Shown here: positions 26,709-34,099 of the stretch, in pieces | How positions within the stretch are numbered: position 1 is the stretch's first letter | Layout: the number at the start of each line of letters is the position of its first letter | Assembly: GCF_964063325.1 (NCBI RefSeq) | Contig: NZ_OZ061317.1 | Location: 23,437-87,436, forward strand | Length of the DNA: 64,000 bases | Source of the DNA: Hafnia alvei | GTDB taxonomy: Bacteria > Pseudomonadota > Gammaproteobacteria > Enterobacterales > Enterobacteriaceae | Reading direction: 5' to 3' | Translations under genes and position numbers: made by a program | Notes under the pieces: generated by a model | Seen by the model: only the letters and a program-made list of their open reading frames with translations | Database searches by the model: none | What the model was told of the DNA's origin: nothing

Positions 26709-27929
26709 ATGGACAAAAAAACTCACCGATATACCCGCCCCGCTATTTTCACGATATCCCTGATTTCATTACTCGTTACCACGCCAACGTGGGCCGCTAC
26801 GGTTAACGTAAACAGTAGCGTGCCTATTTCGCGCGATGTTATGCCTCAACTTCGCGCGGCTAATGGCACATTAACCGAGATATCGACGACGCAGCATCAG
26901 GTGGGCGCGGCCATCAATGCCAACGGCGACAAAATATCTTCTATGATCGAGCAGGCAGAGCAATCAAGAGCAACACAGGATAGCTTCGCGCGCCAGTCTG
27001 AACGGCTTGAACAAGCACGACGAAGCTTTGCCGTTCCTGAAACGATTTGTACAGAATCTACCTCGGGAGCAGCGGCCCGCGTCAATAGTCAAGCCCGTGC
27101 CACGCAGAGCGGCTATTCGCGGGGCGGCGGCGTCAGTAATAGTCAGTTGAAGACGGCCTTAACCGAAGCCACACCGGCACCAGAACAGGTGCAATATCAG
27201 AGCGCAGCCCTACACGGGCAGTGGTGCGATGCCACAGATTATGCGGCTTACGGCGGTACCGATTTGTGTCCAAGCGTATCGCAGTATCCGGGCGGTGATA
27301 AGCAGTTAGCGTCTTTACTCGACGGTGCCGGAAAGGTGGGCAAAACGCCTGATTTGACGTTCACGCAGACTCAGATTGACGCTGCCGTCGCCTACACCCT
27401 CAATACCACCGCACCTTCAGCGGGGCGTCAATTAGGTAAAGGAGAGGTCAAAACGGCCTCGGGTAAGCAGTATGCAGGTCTAATGACACAGTACGAGGGC
27501 ATCATGGATGCGGCCCGCGAACCGCAAATGGCCATGATTGCTGCAAGTTCTCCGAATGCGGCCACTAAAGATGCCTTGAAAGACGCGCTTAAGGTGCCAT
27601 CGGCACAAAGTTACTTTAATGACACCGCATCGCAACAGGCGCAATCATCCGGTCAAATGTCTCAGCGTGAATTTGAATCATTCGAAGTGGGAAGGCGCTA
27701 TGCCAATACTGCCTACTTAGCTGACCTGCAGCAGATGGAAGGTGACAACCTTGTTCGCGAGCAAATTCGTGTGCAAAACCTGGGTAACTGGCTGGCGTTA
27801 GGCATTAAGCACGAACAGGAAAAAAGCAACATTCTGGTCGGTCAGCAGCTGGCGCTGATGGCCACAGAACATTACCGACCGCAGTTGGCTGGCAAGATGG
27901 AACAAGTTAAAGCGGGGGCTGCGCGATGA
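26709..27929 (+). CDS. traW: TraW, periplasmic transfer protein
   Basis: ATG 26709 is chosen because a proper signal peptide follows (RPAIFTISLISLLVTTPTWAA); a GTG at 26688 that overlaps the traU stop is the alternative. The mature part has about 375 residues and is helical and Gln/Ala-rich, with a Cys pair region (ETICTES, WCDATDY, DLCPSV). Length and place between traU and traX match IncI TraW. The family is needed for transfer but has no defined biochemical role. It overlaps traX by four bases. Confidence 0.82.
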   Translation: MDKKTHRYTRPAIFTISLISLLVTTPTWAATVNVNSSVPISRDVMPQLRAANGTLTEISTTQHQVGAAINANGDKISSMIEQAEQSRATQDSFARQSERLEQARRSFAVPETICTESTSGAAARVNSQARATQSGYSRGGGVSNSQLKTALTEATPAPEQVQYQSAALHGQWCDATDYAAYGGTDLCPSVSQYPGGDKQLASLLDGAGKVGKTPDLTFTQTQIDAAVAYTLNTTAPSAGRQLGKGEVKTASGKQYAGLMTQYEGIMDAAREPQMAMIAASSPNAATKDALKDALKVPSAQSYFNDTASQQAQSSGQMSQREFESFEVGRRYANTAYLADLQQMEGDNLVREQIRVQNLGNWLALGIKHEQEKSNILVGQQLALMATEHYRPQLAGKMEQVKAGAAR

Positions 27930-28444
27930 AGATAAAAACCGGCCTGTATTTTCTGGCCAACCTCTTTGTTCCGCTATCTGAAGCACGCTACACCAAAAAC
28001 CGTATTATTCCTTCACTGGGTAAGCAACTGCAGCGCATGCGTGTGGCCAGAAAACTTATTGCGCGGCGTCGCCGGCAGCCCGAGTTAAGTTGGCAGGAAG
28101 CTGTAACAGCCAGCGGCATGGATATCGAGGCTATCGAACGCCAGCAGATCCGACGTAAACGGCTTTATCTGGTGATGAGCGCTATCCCCGCCCTATTGGC
28201 CTTCGGTTTACTGTTAGCCGTACTCGCCAGCGGGATATCGACTTTCTCATTACTGTTGCGAGCGAGTGTGATTATGGTGGTCTTGTTGGGACTGAGCAGT
28301 ATTCCTTTTCTGCAGGCCATTGTCTGTACGTGGCGGCTCTGGCAGCTGCGTGAGCAACGGGTAAATACAGGTGAAAAAGGCACCTTCACTGATTTTCGTC
28401 ATGAAACTCCGTGGATACGCATGACCTTATTTCCTTGGCGTTAG
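27926..28444 (+). CDS. traX: TraX, inner-membrane transfer protein
   Basis: The protein has 172 residues. A basic cytoplasmic N terminus contains an RxRR-type run near residue 46 (KLIARRRRQPELSW), and two adjacent hydrophobic helices follow (LVMSAIPALLAFGLLLAVLA and the segment after it). The C terminus is cytoplasmic. It starts within the traW stop. Size and location before traY fit IncI TraX; this is not the F-plasmid TraX acetylase. Call by order and topology. Confidence 0.78.
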   Translation: MKIKTGLYFLANLFVPLSEARYTKNRIIPSLGKQLQRMRVARKLIARRRRQPELSWQEAVTASGMDIEAIERQQIRRKRLYLVMSAIPALLAFGLLLAVLASGISTFSLLLRASVIMVVLLGLSSIPFLQAIVCTWRLWQLREQRVNTGEKGTFTDFRHETPWIRMTLFPWR

Positions 28445-28494
28445 CGCCTCCCTCCCTGTCTTGCATCAACGGTCGTTCAGGCCGAGGTCAAAAT

Positions 28495-30627
28495 ATGAAA
28501 TGGTTACGAACCCTTTATGCCAGTGTACTGGTCAATTTGCTTTGGGCGTCATACGCCTGCGCTGATACAGCGGTGAGTTTTGACAGCATTGAAGCGGCGG
28601 CAAAACGCTCAACTGACTTGTCTCGTCAACTCTTGGTTATGATATTCGGTGACGTTGTCACAGACCCGCTATCCACTAACGCGACAATGGTCGGTCAACT
28701 CTTCTTCATTTTTAACGGTATCGTCTTTGCCCTCGCTGTTATCTGGTTCTTGATGATAAGCCTCAAGCACATCACCAAAGCGGGACACACTGGGAAAGTG
28801 TTTGGCAGTGGTGCTACGCCAATGGCGGTCGTCACAACGGTCGCGGGTTTTCTATTTCTGGTACCCACGGTATCAGGCTGGTCACTAGCACAACTGGTCT
28901 TTCTGTGGGCCGTATCAGTGATGGGTATCGGCAGCGCTAACCTGATGACAGACAAAATTGCTGACCTGATGCAAAGCGGCTATTCACTGGTGATGCAACC
29001 CGTCGCGCCGCAAACCGTGAGTTCTGCGCGCGCTATTTATGAAATGAATTTGTGCATGTACGCGACCAACGCTGAACTCAGCAGCATGTATGGCCAATAT
29101 GGGAAAAGCGATACGCCGCTCATGGCCATCAAAAGTGTCACAGACGGATTTGAAATCACCAACGGCAGTGCTAGCTGTGGTTCGGCGCGATTACCGGCGT
29201 CGAGTAAGAACAGCATGACGGGCTGGTTGTTCTCACCTGATGTGAACACGGATGCTATCGAGTCTGCGCAGCGTAATGCCATGAATCAGATGCAGAACAC
29301 ATTAAGTCAAAATGCCTCGGCGTTCGTTACTGCCCTGCTGAATAAGCAAAAGAATGGGAGTGGCGCTATCCCTGATGCAGAAACGGCTATCCAGCAAGCG
29401 GCACACACCTATGAAGATACCATCAATAAAGTGGTAAATGCTCAGGGGAATGGCAACGAGCTCGTGGCTGCCATGACAGCACAACTCAAAAAGAGTGGTT
29501 GGCTTTCACTGGGGGCGTGGTATCAGACATTTGCGACAGCTAACCAAAAAGTCAGTGACGCTGTGACATTAAAACCCGTGATCGGTGGACAATCATCTTT
29601 GGGAGATATTGGTGTCAGTGGAACGTTGAGTGATGTCATGACGGCATATCGAGCTCAACTTCAAAACTCAACCTACACACCACCTTTAGGAACTCAAACA
29701 GCTAAAGATACTCAGCCGACTAATTCCGAAGATCCACTTTCATATTTAATTTCATTTACTCATAAACCCATGCTGTACATAACCAATGCGATAGCAACAG
29801 AAAACATTGGCTCTGACCAGGTTAATAGCGATCAAATGAACCCGCTTTTAAAAATGAAAGCAATCGGGGATTATACACTGGTAGCAACTGAAGTCATTTA
29901 TACATCCTTTACTGCAGCAAGAATTGTCGCGGAAACGGCCTCCGATAACCTTGTGCTTAAAGTCGTATCTTTGGGTGTCGGGAGTGCATTTAAAAACGTG
30001 GTACTAGCTATTTCAGGATTAGTATATTTTTTACTGCTTATTCTATTAAGTGTCGGCTTTAGTCTTTCAATATATTTACCTCTTATACCAATGATTTTCT
30101 GGTTAGCGGCAGCTGCTAACTGGATTGTTAGTGTATTAGTGGGTGCAACAGGTGGATCTCTCTGGGCAGCCACACATATTGGTACGGAGGAAGAAAAAGG
30201 AAGTAGGTCAGCATATGGATATATATTCCTTATTGATGCTCAAATTCGCCCCATGTTAATGGTTTTAGGTTTTGCCTTTGCGAGCTTGGTTATTGTAGCT
30301 ATTGGAACATTACTGAATATGTTATTTGGCCCTGCAATTGCCAACGTACAAGCAAATTCAATAACGGGAATAATTTCTTTGGTGGGGCTTCTGATGATTT
30401 ATTCTCGTATTTGCACCACAACCGTTTCCCGCGTCTTTGCTTTACAGGTCACCATGCCAGACTATGTAATATCTTGGCTTGGTGGACGTGAAGCAGCAAG
30501 TATTCTTGGTGGAATGGCTGAGTCTGCAAAAAGCATGTTTGCTGGTTTTTCACGTGGACTTCAACATGCTCCAGGTGTAAAATTAAATAGTAAAACCCCC
30601 TCAAGTGGAGAGGATGGAATAAAATGA
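28495..30627 (+). CDS. traY: TraY, DotA-like polytopic inner-membrane protein
   Basis: ATG 28495 is chosen because it starts a signal peptide (LYASVLVNLLWASYACA), giving 710 residues; the longer frame runs into traX. It has several membrane helices in an N-terminal group and a large C-terminal group, with a long exported loop between, as in DotA. In IncI1 plasmids TraY is the recognition target of the exclusion protein ExcA. Base composition shifts to clearly AT-rich from about 29640 to the end, a break inside one gene that continues into the excA-like neighbour. Confidence 0.88.
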   Translation: MKWLRTLYASVLVNLLWASYACADTAVSFDSIEAAAKRSTDLSRQLLVMIFGDVVTDPLSTNATMVGQLFFIFNGIVFALAVIWFLMISLKHITKAGHTGKVFGSGATPMAVVTTVAGFLFLVPTVSGWSLAQLVFLWAVSVMGIGSANLMTDKIADLMQSGYSLVMQPVAPQTVSSARAIYEMNLCMYATNAELSSMYGQYGKSDTPLMAIKSVTDGFEITNGSASCGSARLPASSKNSMTGWLFSPDVNTDAIESAQRNAMNQMQNTLSQNASAFVTALLNKQKNGSGAIPDAETAIQQAAHTYEDTINKVVNAQGNGNELVAAMTAQLKKSGWLSLGAWYQTFATANQKVSDAVTLKPVIGGQSSLGDIGVSGTLSDVMTAYRAQLQNSTYTPPLGTQTAKDTQPTNSEDPLSYLISFTHKPMLYITNAIATENIGSDQVNSDQMNPLLKMKAIGDYTLVATEVIYTSFTAARIVAETASDNLVLKVVSLGVGSAFKNVVLAISGLVYFLLLILLSVGFSLSIYLPLIPMIFWLAAAANWIVSVLVGATGGSLWAATHIGTEEEKGSRSAYGYIFLIDAQIRPMLMVLGFAFASLVIVAIGTLLNMLFGPAIANVQANSITGIISLVGLLMIYSRICTTTVSRVFALQVTMPDYVISWLGGREAASILGGMAESAKSMFAGFSRGLQHAPGVKLNSKTPSSGEDGIK

Positions 30628-30637
30628 GGAAAGTGAA

Positions 30638-31195
30638 ATGACTTTAAAATCGCTATTTATTTCAATAATGCATTTATTAGCTGCATTATGTACTATTTTG
30701 ACAGCAATGGTTATATACAATGCGTTTGACACGCATCGAGGCGGAGAATTTGCAACGTTTTCTTTTCTATTTACAGCAGCACTATGGATGATAATTTTTT
30801 ATTTTCACATTAGTGGAAAACGAAAAATACAAAGAATTTCAAACTCAGTATTTAAAGACAACACCTCGGTAATATCACATTGCTCACCTTATTCTCTGAG
30901 ATACGTTGGTATTGATACAAGCACCGGCAATATACTACTTATCGCTCTTGATAAATCGGGCCAACAAGTTTATGGATTCAACTTTAATGATTGGGCTGGA
31001 TACGAACAGAAAGACTGTGCTTTGACTCTAAAGTTTAATGACATCAACACACCTAGCTTTAAAGTTAATAGCAACGCAAAAATCATCCCATTCATTGATA
31101 AGCTGGACTTCTTGTTATCACCTTCATACTCACCATCTAAAGGTAGCAATAAACAGTTCAGCCAAATAGTTGCCGAAAGAATGCAAGCAGCTTAA
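30638..31195 (+). CDS. ExcA-like surface (entry) exclusion candidate
   Basis: A 185-residue protein with two N-terminal membrane helices (about residues 5-28 and 39-57) and a cytoplasmic C-terminal domain (YVGIDTSTGNILLIALDKSG, FNDWAGYEQKDC). It starts 10 bases after traY with a good ribosome site (GAGGAAAGTG). In IncI1 and IncL/M plasmids the gene directly after traY is excA, whose product sits in the inner membrane and blocks entry of like plasmids through TraY. Position and topology fit, but the sequence itself is not one I can match to ExcA with certainty. Confidence 0.62.
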   Translation: MTLKSLFISIMHLLAALCTILTAMVIYNAFDTHRGGEFATFSFLFTAALWMIIFYFHISGKRKIQRISNSVFKDNTSVISHCSPYSLRYVGIDTSTGNILLIALDKSGQQVYGFNFNDWAGYEQKDCALTLKFNDINTPSFKVNSNAKIIPFIDKLDFLLSPSYSPSKGSNKQFSQIVAERMQAA

Positions 31196-31221
31196 CTCAT
31201 CGTTTTCCATCCACTCCATTA

Positions 31222-31248
31222 AGGGCACCTTTTCAGGTGCTCTTTTTT
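31222..31248 (+). terminator. Rho-independent terminator of the tra operon
   Basis: Stem GGGCACCT / AGGTGCTC with a TTTC loop (one G-U pair), followed by a run of six T. It lies just after the excA-like gene and is the first strong terminator since the start of the window, so it probably ends the long pil-tra transcript. Confidence 0.85.
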
Positions 31249-31313
31249 CTGTCTGGTGCAAACAACCAGAAGGTTCTATCTCATTGAAGAGTCAGAGATT
31301 GGTTTTCTTCAGG

Positions 31314-31347
31314 CGTAAAAAAACCGACTGGTGAGGTCGGCTTTTTA
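31314..31347 (-). terminator. Bidirectional terminator next to the small toxin locus
   Basis: CCGAC-TGGTGAG-GTCGG stem with A-runs on the left and T-runs on the right, so it can end transcripts from both sides. Read on the minus strand it is followed by seven U residues. It would end a short antisense RNA of roughly 75 bases starting near 31390, in the style of IstR-1; that RNA is only inferred. Confidence 0.65.
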
Positions 31348-31404
31348 CTGTTCCAGCACTGAGTTGGTAGCTCTGGCCGGAGTGAGGCAAACTTTATCTA
31401 ACAA

Positions 31405-31482
31405 ATGAGCAAATACTGCGACAGGCAGTGTATGAGTAAGCAGTATGGTTCTCACTCCCTTCAAGGGGAAACGGATGGTTAA
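31405..31482 (+). CDS. Possible 25-codon leader ORF overlapping the toxin start
   Basis: ATG 31405 opens 25 codons that end in the TAA at 31480-31482, eight bases into the toxin ORF in another frame. There is no clear ribosome site. Small leader frames that overlap the toxin frame are a known feature of type I toxin messages such as tisAB. It may only be a ribosome standby or coupling element. Confidence 0.3.
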   Translation: MSKYCDRQCMSKQYGSHSLQGETDG

Positions 31483-31570
31483 CCTGTTAATCATCGTTCT
31501 GAGAGCAGTAGCAGCGCTAGCAAATGCGCTGATTGCCATTCTCGAACTGATCCGCCAATTCATCGACTGA
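31475..31570 (+). CDS. Small hydrophobic peptide, TisB/DinQ-like type I toxin candidate
   Basis: A 31-residue peptide (start of sequence MVNLLIIVLRAVAALANA) that is one amphipathic membrane helix: Leu/Ile/Ala-rich with single Arg at 10 and 27, Glu at 24 and an Asp end. Its tail AILELIRQFID resembles DinQ (ALLELIRFLLQ, from memory) and TisB. A strong ribosome site (AAGGGGAA, 31463-31470) precedes the ATG, and a stable terminator hairpin follows at 31590. A long untranslated leader and a candidate antisense terminator complete the type I pattern. Such toxins depolarise the inner membrane and are kept silent by antisense RNA. No LexA box is seen nearby. Confidence 0.55.
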   Translation: MVNLLIIVLRAVAALANALIAILELIRQFID

Positions 31571-31589
31571 TGACGGCTGAAACGTAGCT

Positions 31590-31620
31590 AAGGGTGGGGA
31601 GTTAACCGCTTCCCGCCCTT
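31590..31620 (+). terminator. Terminator hairpin after the toxin ORF
   Basis: AAGGGTGGGGAG and CTTCCCGCCCTT pair around a TTAACCG loop with G-U pairs, followed by TAATAAAC. It lies 20 bases after the 31-residue ORF and would give a short, stable toxin mRNA. Confidence 0.6.
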
Positions 31621-31713
31621 TAATAAACATCCCCTTCGTCAATACCCAGCTCGTCGTTCCGAACTCACCACATCCCGACTTCGCAACCTGAAACCTTAAC
31701 TGGAGACCTTGTC

Positions 31714-33030
31714 ATGTCTGCCGCTCACCCGACTCCATCCTCAAATAATGATCAGGGGACCATGACGCTAATGGCGCTGGCGCTGATACTGATTGCCATC
31801 GTCATTTTTCATTCGATTTTCTACTATGCCTGCTGTGCCTTGCTTTATTACCTGTGGGCTCTGGCAGACTTTGCATCGATACATACCTACGTTGCCGAGA
31901 AAATGAATCTTCTCGCTTGGGCAAGTAAACGGGTGGAAGAACTGAGTCTTGGCCAGTTTCTTGAGGTCATGAACCAGACTGCAGGAATTTTATATGTCTT
32001 TATGCTTCCCATCACGGTGTACGGCCTCATCACGACTCGAAACCATCCACTGAGTCTGACTCGCCGCAAAATTGATATCTATACGCTGCCAAAAATCATG
32101 TCCAAATTCTCCCCCGCCATTATTCCCGCATTGCAGTATGGCGATCCTAAAACGCAGCTACTCAATGTCGATCCTCCAGAGCATCGAAGCGCCCAGCGCC
32201 CCGATGAATTTGCCATCGAGCATAAACTGGTGATCGGACAACGTCTCGACCATGAGCGCGCTAAGCGGGCTTTTGATGCTCAACTCGGGACGCCGTTGCA
32301 CAACGCATCAAGCTTTAGCGCGCATGAGCGTGCATTAGTGGCCATCATCGGCTTACAGGTATTTTGTGATGACAGACCTGCCGCCCTCGAGCTGCGAGAC
32401 GCTTTAAATCGCTCATGCGGTAAACGCCAGAAAGAGCATGGAAAGAAGCGGGGTTATCCAAAGTTAAGCATTGCAGAAAAGGCTTTTCAGCAGGTTATGG
32501 CCACGCCTCAAGCTAAAGCGTGGATTAAACACCACAGCACAACGCGAACGGCCCTCTCTGCCCTACATGCTCAGGATTTGCGTTTACCTGCAGGTCAGTT
32601 TCGCTGGCTTAAGGGTCTAGACAGAACGTTATGGTATGTCCTGTCGTCATCGGATCGCAGTAAAGTCTTTGTTGAAGGTGCTGGCGTAGTCGCTGCCGCA
32701 CAGTGGGAAGCGCTCGTATCGAAACTGTCGAAAAAGATGCGTGTGGTTATTCCACCGCCTGACAACCTCACCGTTTACGCTGTACAGGGTTTAGAAAGCG
32801 ATTTACGCAGCATTGGTATGGTTATTGATGACCACGAACCTGACACCAGTAGCGAAGCCCAAGAAGACAGCACCACATTTGATGATCTGGTTTTTCTTCA
32901 TAACGTACCCGAAACGCCCCTGCCAATACCAACGCAGACAGCAGTTCAACAAAACGCACAGGTGCCACTAACGGCTACGACTCCTCCGGACTCAGAGACA
33001 AAGAAACATATCCGCTTCTCTCCTTCCTGA
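31714..33030 (+). CDS. trbA: TrbA, DotM/IcmP-like coupling-complex protein
   Basis: A 438-residue protein with two N-terminal membrane helices (TLMALALILIAIVIFHSIFY and, after a loop, GILYVFMLPITVYGLI). A cytoplasmic DotM/IcmP domain follows (VIGQRLDHERAKRAFDAQLG, GAGVVAAAQWEALVSKLS). The C-terminal tail is Pro/Thr-rich and low in complexity. DotM pairs with the DotL ATPase (TrbC here) at the channel base. It has its own ribosome site (TGGAGACC) and lies after the toxin locus and its terminator, so it likely has a separate promoter. Confidence 0.87.
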   Translation: MSAAHPTPSSNNDQGTMTLMALALILIAIVIFHSIFYYACCALLYYLWALADFASIHTYVAEKMNLLAWASKRVEELSLGQFLEVMNQTAGILYVFMLPITVYGLITTRNHPLSLTRRKIDIYTLPKIMSKFSPAIIPALQYGDPKTQLLNVDPPEHRSAQRPDEFAIEHKLVIGQRLDHERAKRAFDAQLGTPLHNASSFSAHERALVAIIGLQVFCDDRPAALELRDALNRSCGKRQKEHGKKRGYPKLSIAEKAFQQVMATPQAKAWIKHHSTTRTALSALHAQDLRLPAGQFRWLKGLDRTLWYVLSSSDRSKVFVEGAGVVAAAQWEALVSKLSKKMRVVIPPPDNLTVYAVQGLESDLRSIGMVIDDHEPDTSSEAQEDSTTFDDLVFLHNVPETPLPIPTQTAVQQNAQVPLTATTPPDSETKKHIRFSPS

Positions 33031-33100
33031 AGAGACAGTTATCGAGCGTATTACTAACACCATTTCTAGTTAGCTTTCATTTCTCCAAAAGGATTCCAAC

Positions 33101-34099
33101 ATGCATACCCACTGCTCCGTCTTGTATAAAAACGGGATGTTATCGGCTTACGCCCAAAATTCATCTGCGCCGTTATTTCTCATCATGCCCGGTCCATCAA
33201 GCCGCTTTTTCATCCAAGGAAACGTGCTGATGCATGACAGCAAAACACAAACACCACAGGAGATTTATCGCGCATCTACGCCCGAAAATGCGGCTTTGTT
33301 GCTGCAGGCAATCCACGAAGAACGACAGCGCCGGATGGGAAAAATATCCATCGACTTACTAAGATTTTTGGGTGTACCAATCATTCTCATCTGCCTTTAC
33401 ATGGCTTTCTCTGCGTTCATAACGTATCCAAAACCACAAACTCCACCGCCACCACCGACTGAGGTCAGTAGAAATACGACGGCTCTCGAAGCACCACAAA
33501 TAGAGCCTCCCGTCGCGGTTCCTCCTCCCGCAGCGGCACCTTTAGCGCCGGCAAACCAAGAAAGCAGTAATAACTCGTTGGCCATTCGCGCGGCGAGTCT
33601 TAAAAAGGCAGCGGATAGTGGTCGTTACACCATTGATTTATCAAGCGGTCGCTCGCGGACGATATATGTCTTCTCCGATCCTCTTTGTCCTCACTGCCAA
33701 GAGATCGAGCCTACGCTCGAGGCACTAACACGTGACTACAACGTGGTTATCTTCCCCGTAACACTTGTTGGCAAGCAGGACACGGTCGCAGCTGTTTCCC
33801 CTATTTTGTGTGTCGCACCCGATAAACGCACTTCGCTGTGGCAATCACTCTTCAGAGCAGACGGTAACGTTTCTCTCTCACCGACTGCCAGCAAAGAAAC
33901 CGCGCCCGACAGCTGCACTGATGGTCAGCACGCCATCAGCATTAATGACCGCGCCTTTGATTATTACCAGCTTCCCGGCACACCGCAGTTAATCGCTGAT
34001 GATGGCCGGGATATCCCTTTTAACGCCCTTACCAGCGATGACGCGCTGGCCAACTTCATGAATGCACCGATACAGGGGGCCGATAATGTCATCCGATAA
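33101..34099 (+). CDS. trbB: TrbB, thioredoxin-fold (DsbC/DsbG-like) transfer protein
   Basis: A 332-residue protein. Its N-terminal 85 residues look cytoplasmic, one membrane helix follows near residues 86-107 (FLGVPIILICLYMAFSAFI), and a Pro-rich periplasmic linker leads to a thioredoxin-fold domain. The active-site motif CPHC sits at residues 196-199 in VFSDPLCPHCQEIEP, and a cis-Pro region GTPQLI lies near residue 295. It probably isomerises or reduces disulfides of exported Tra proteins. It overlaps trbC by 14 bases, as in IncI plasmids. Confidence 0.87.
   Translation: MHTHCSVLYKNGMLSAYAQNSSAPLFLIMPGPSSRFFIQGNVLMHDSKTQTPQEIYRASTPENAALLLQAIHEERQRRMGKISIDLLRFLGVPIILICLYMAFSAFITYPKPQTPPPPPTEVSRNTTALEAPQIEPPVAVPPPAAAPLAPANQESSNNSLAIRAASLKKAADSGRYTIDLSSGRSRTIYVFSDPLCPHCQEIEPTLEALTRDYNVVIFPVTLVGKQDTVAAVSPILCVAPDKRTSLWQSLFRADGNVSLSPTASKETAPDSCTDGQHAISINDRAFDYYQLPGTPQLIADDGRDIPFNALTSDDALANFMNAPIQGADNVIR

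Noticed and set aside
31249..31271. Possible LexA box CTG...CAG upstream of the toxin locus
   Set aside because: The spacing between CTG and CAG is 11 bases rather than 10 and the flanks do not fit, so SOS control of the toxin is not supported.
31345..31563. Minus-strand ORF of 72 residues opposite the small toxin
   Set aside because: No ribosome site and composition of a shadow frame; the plus-strand 31-residue ORF with its strong site explains the locus better. The minus strand may still encode a non-coding RNA.
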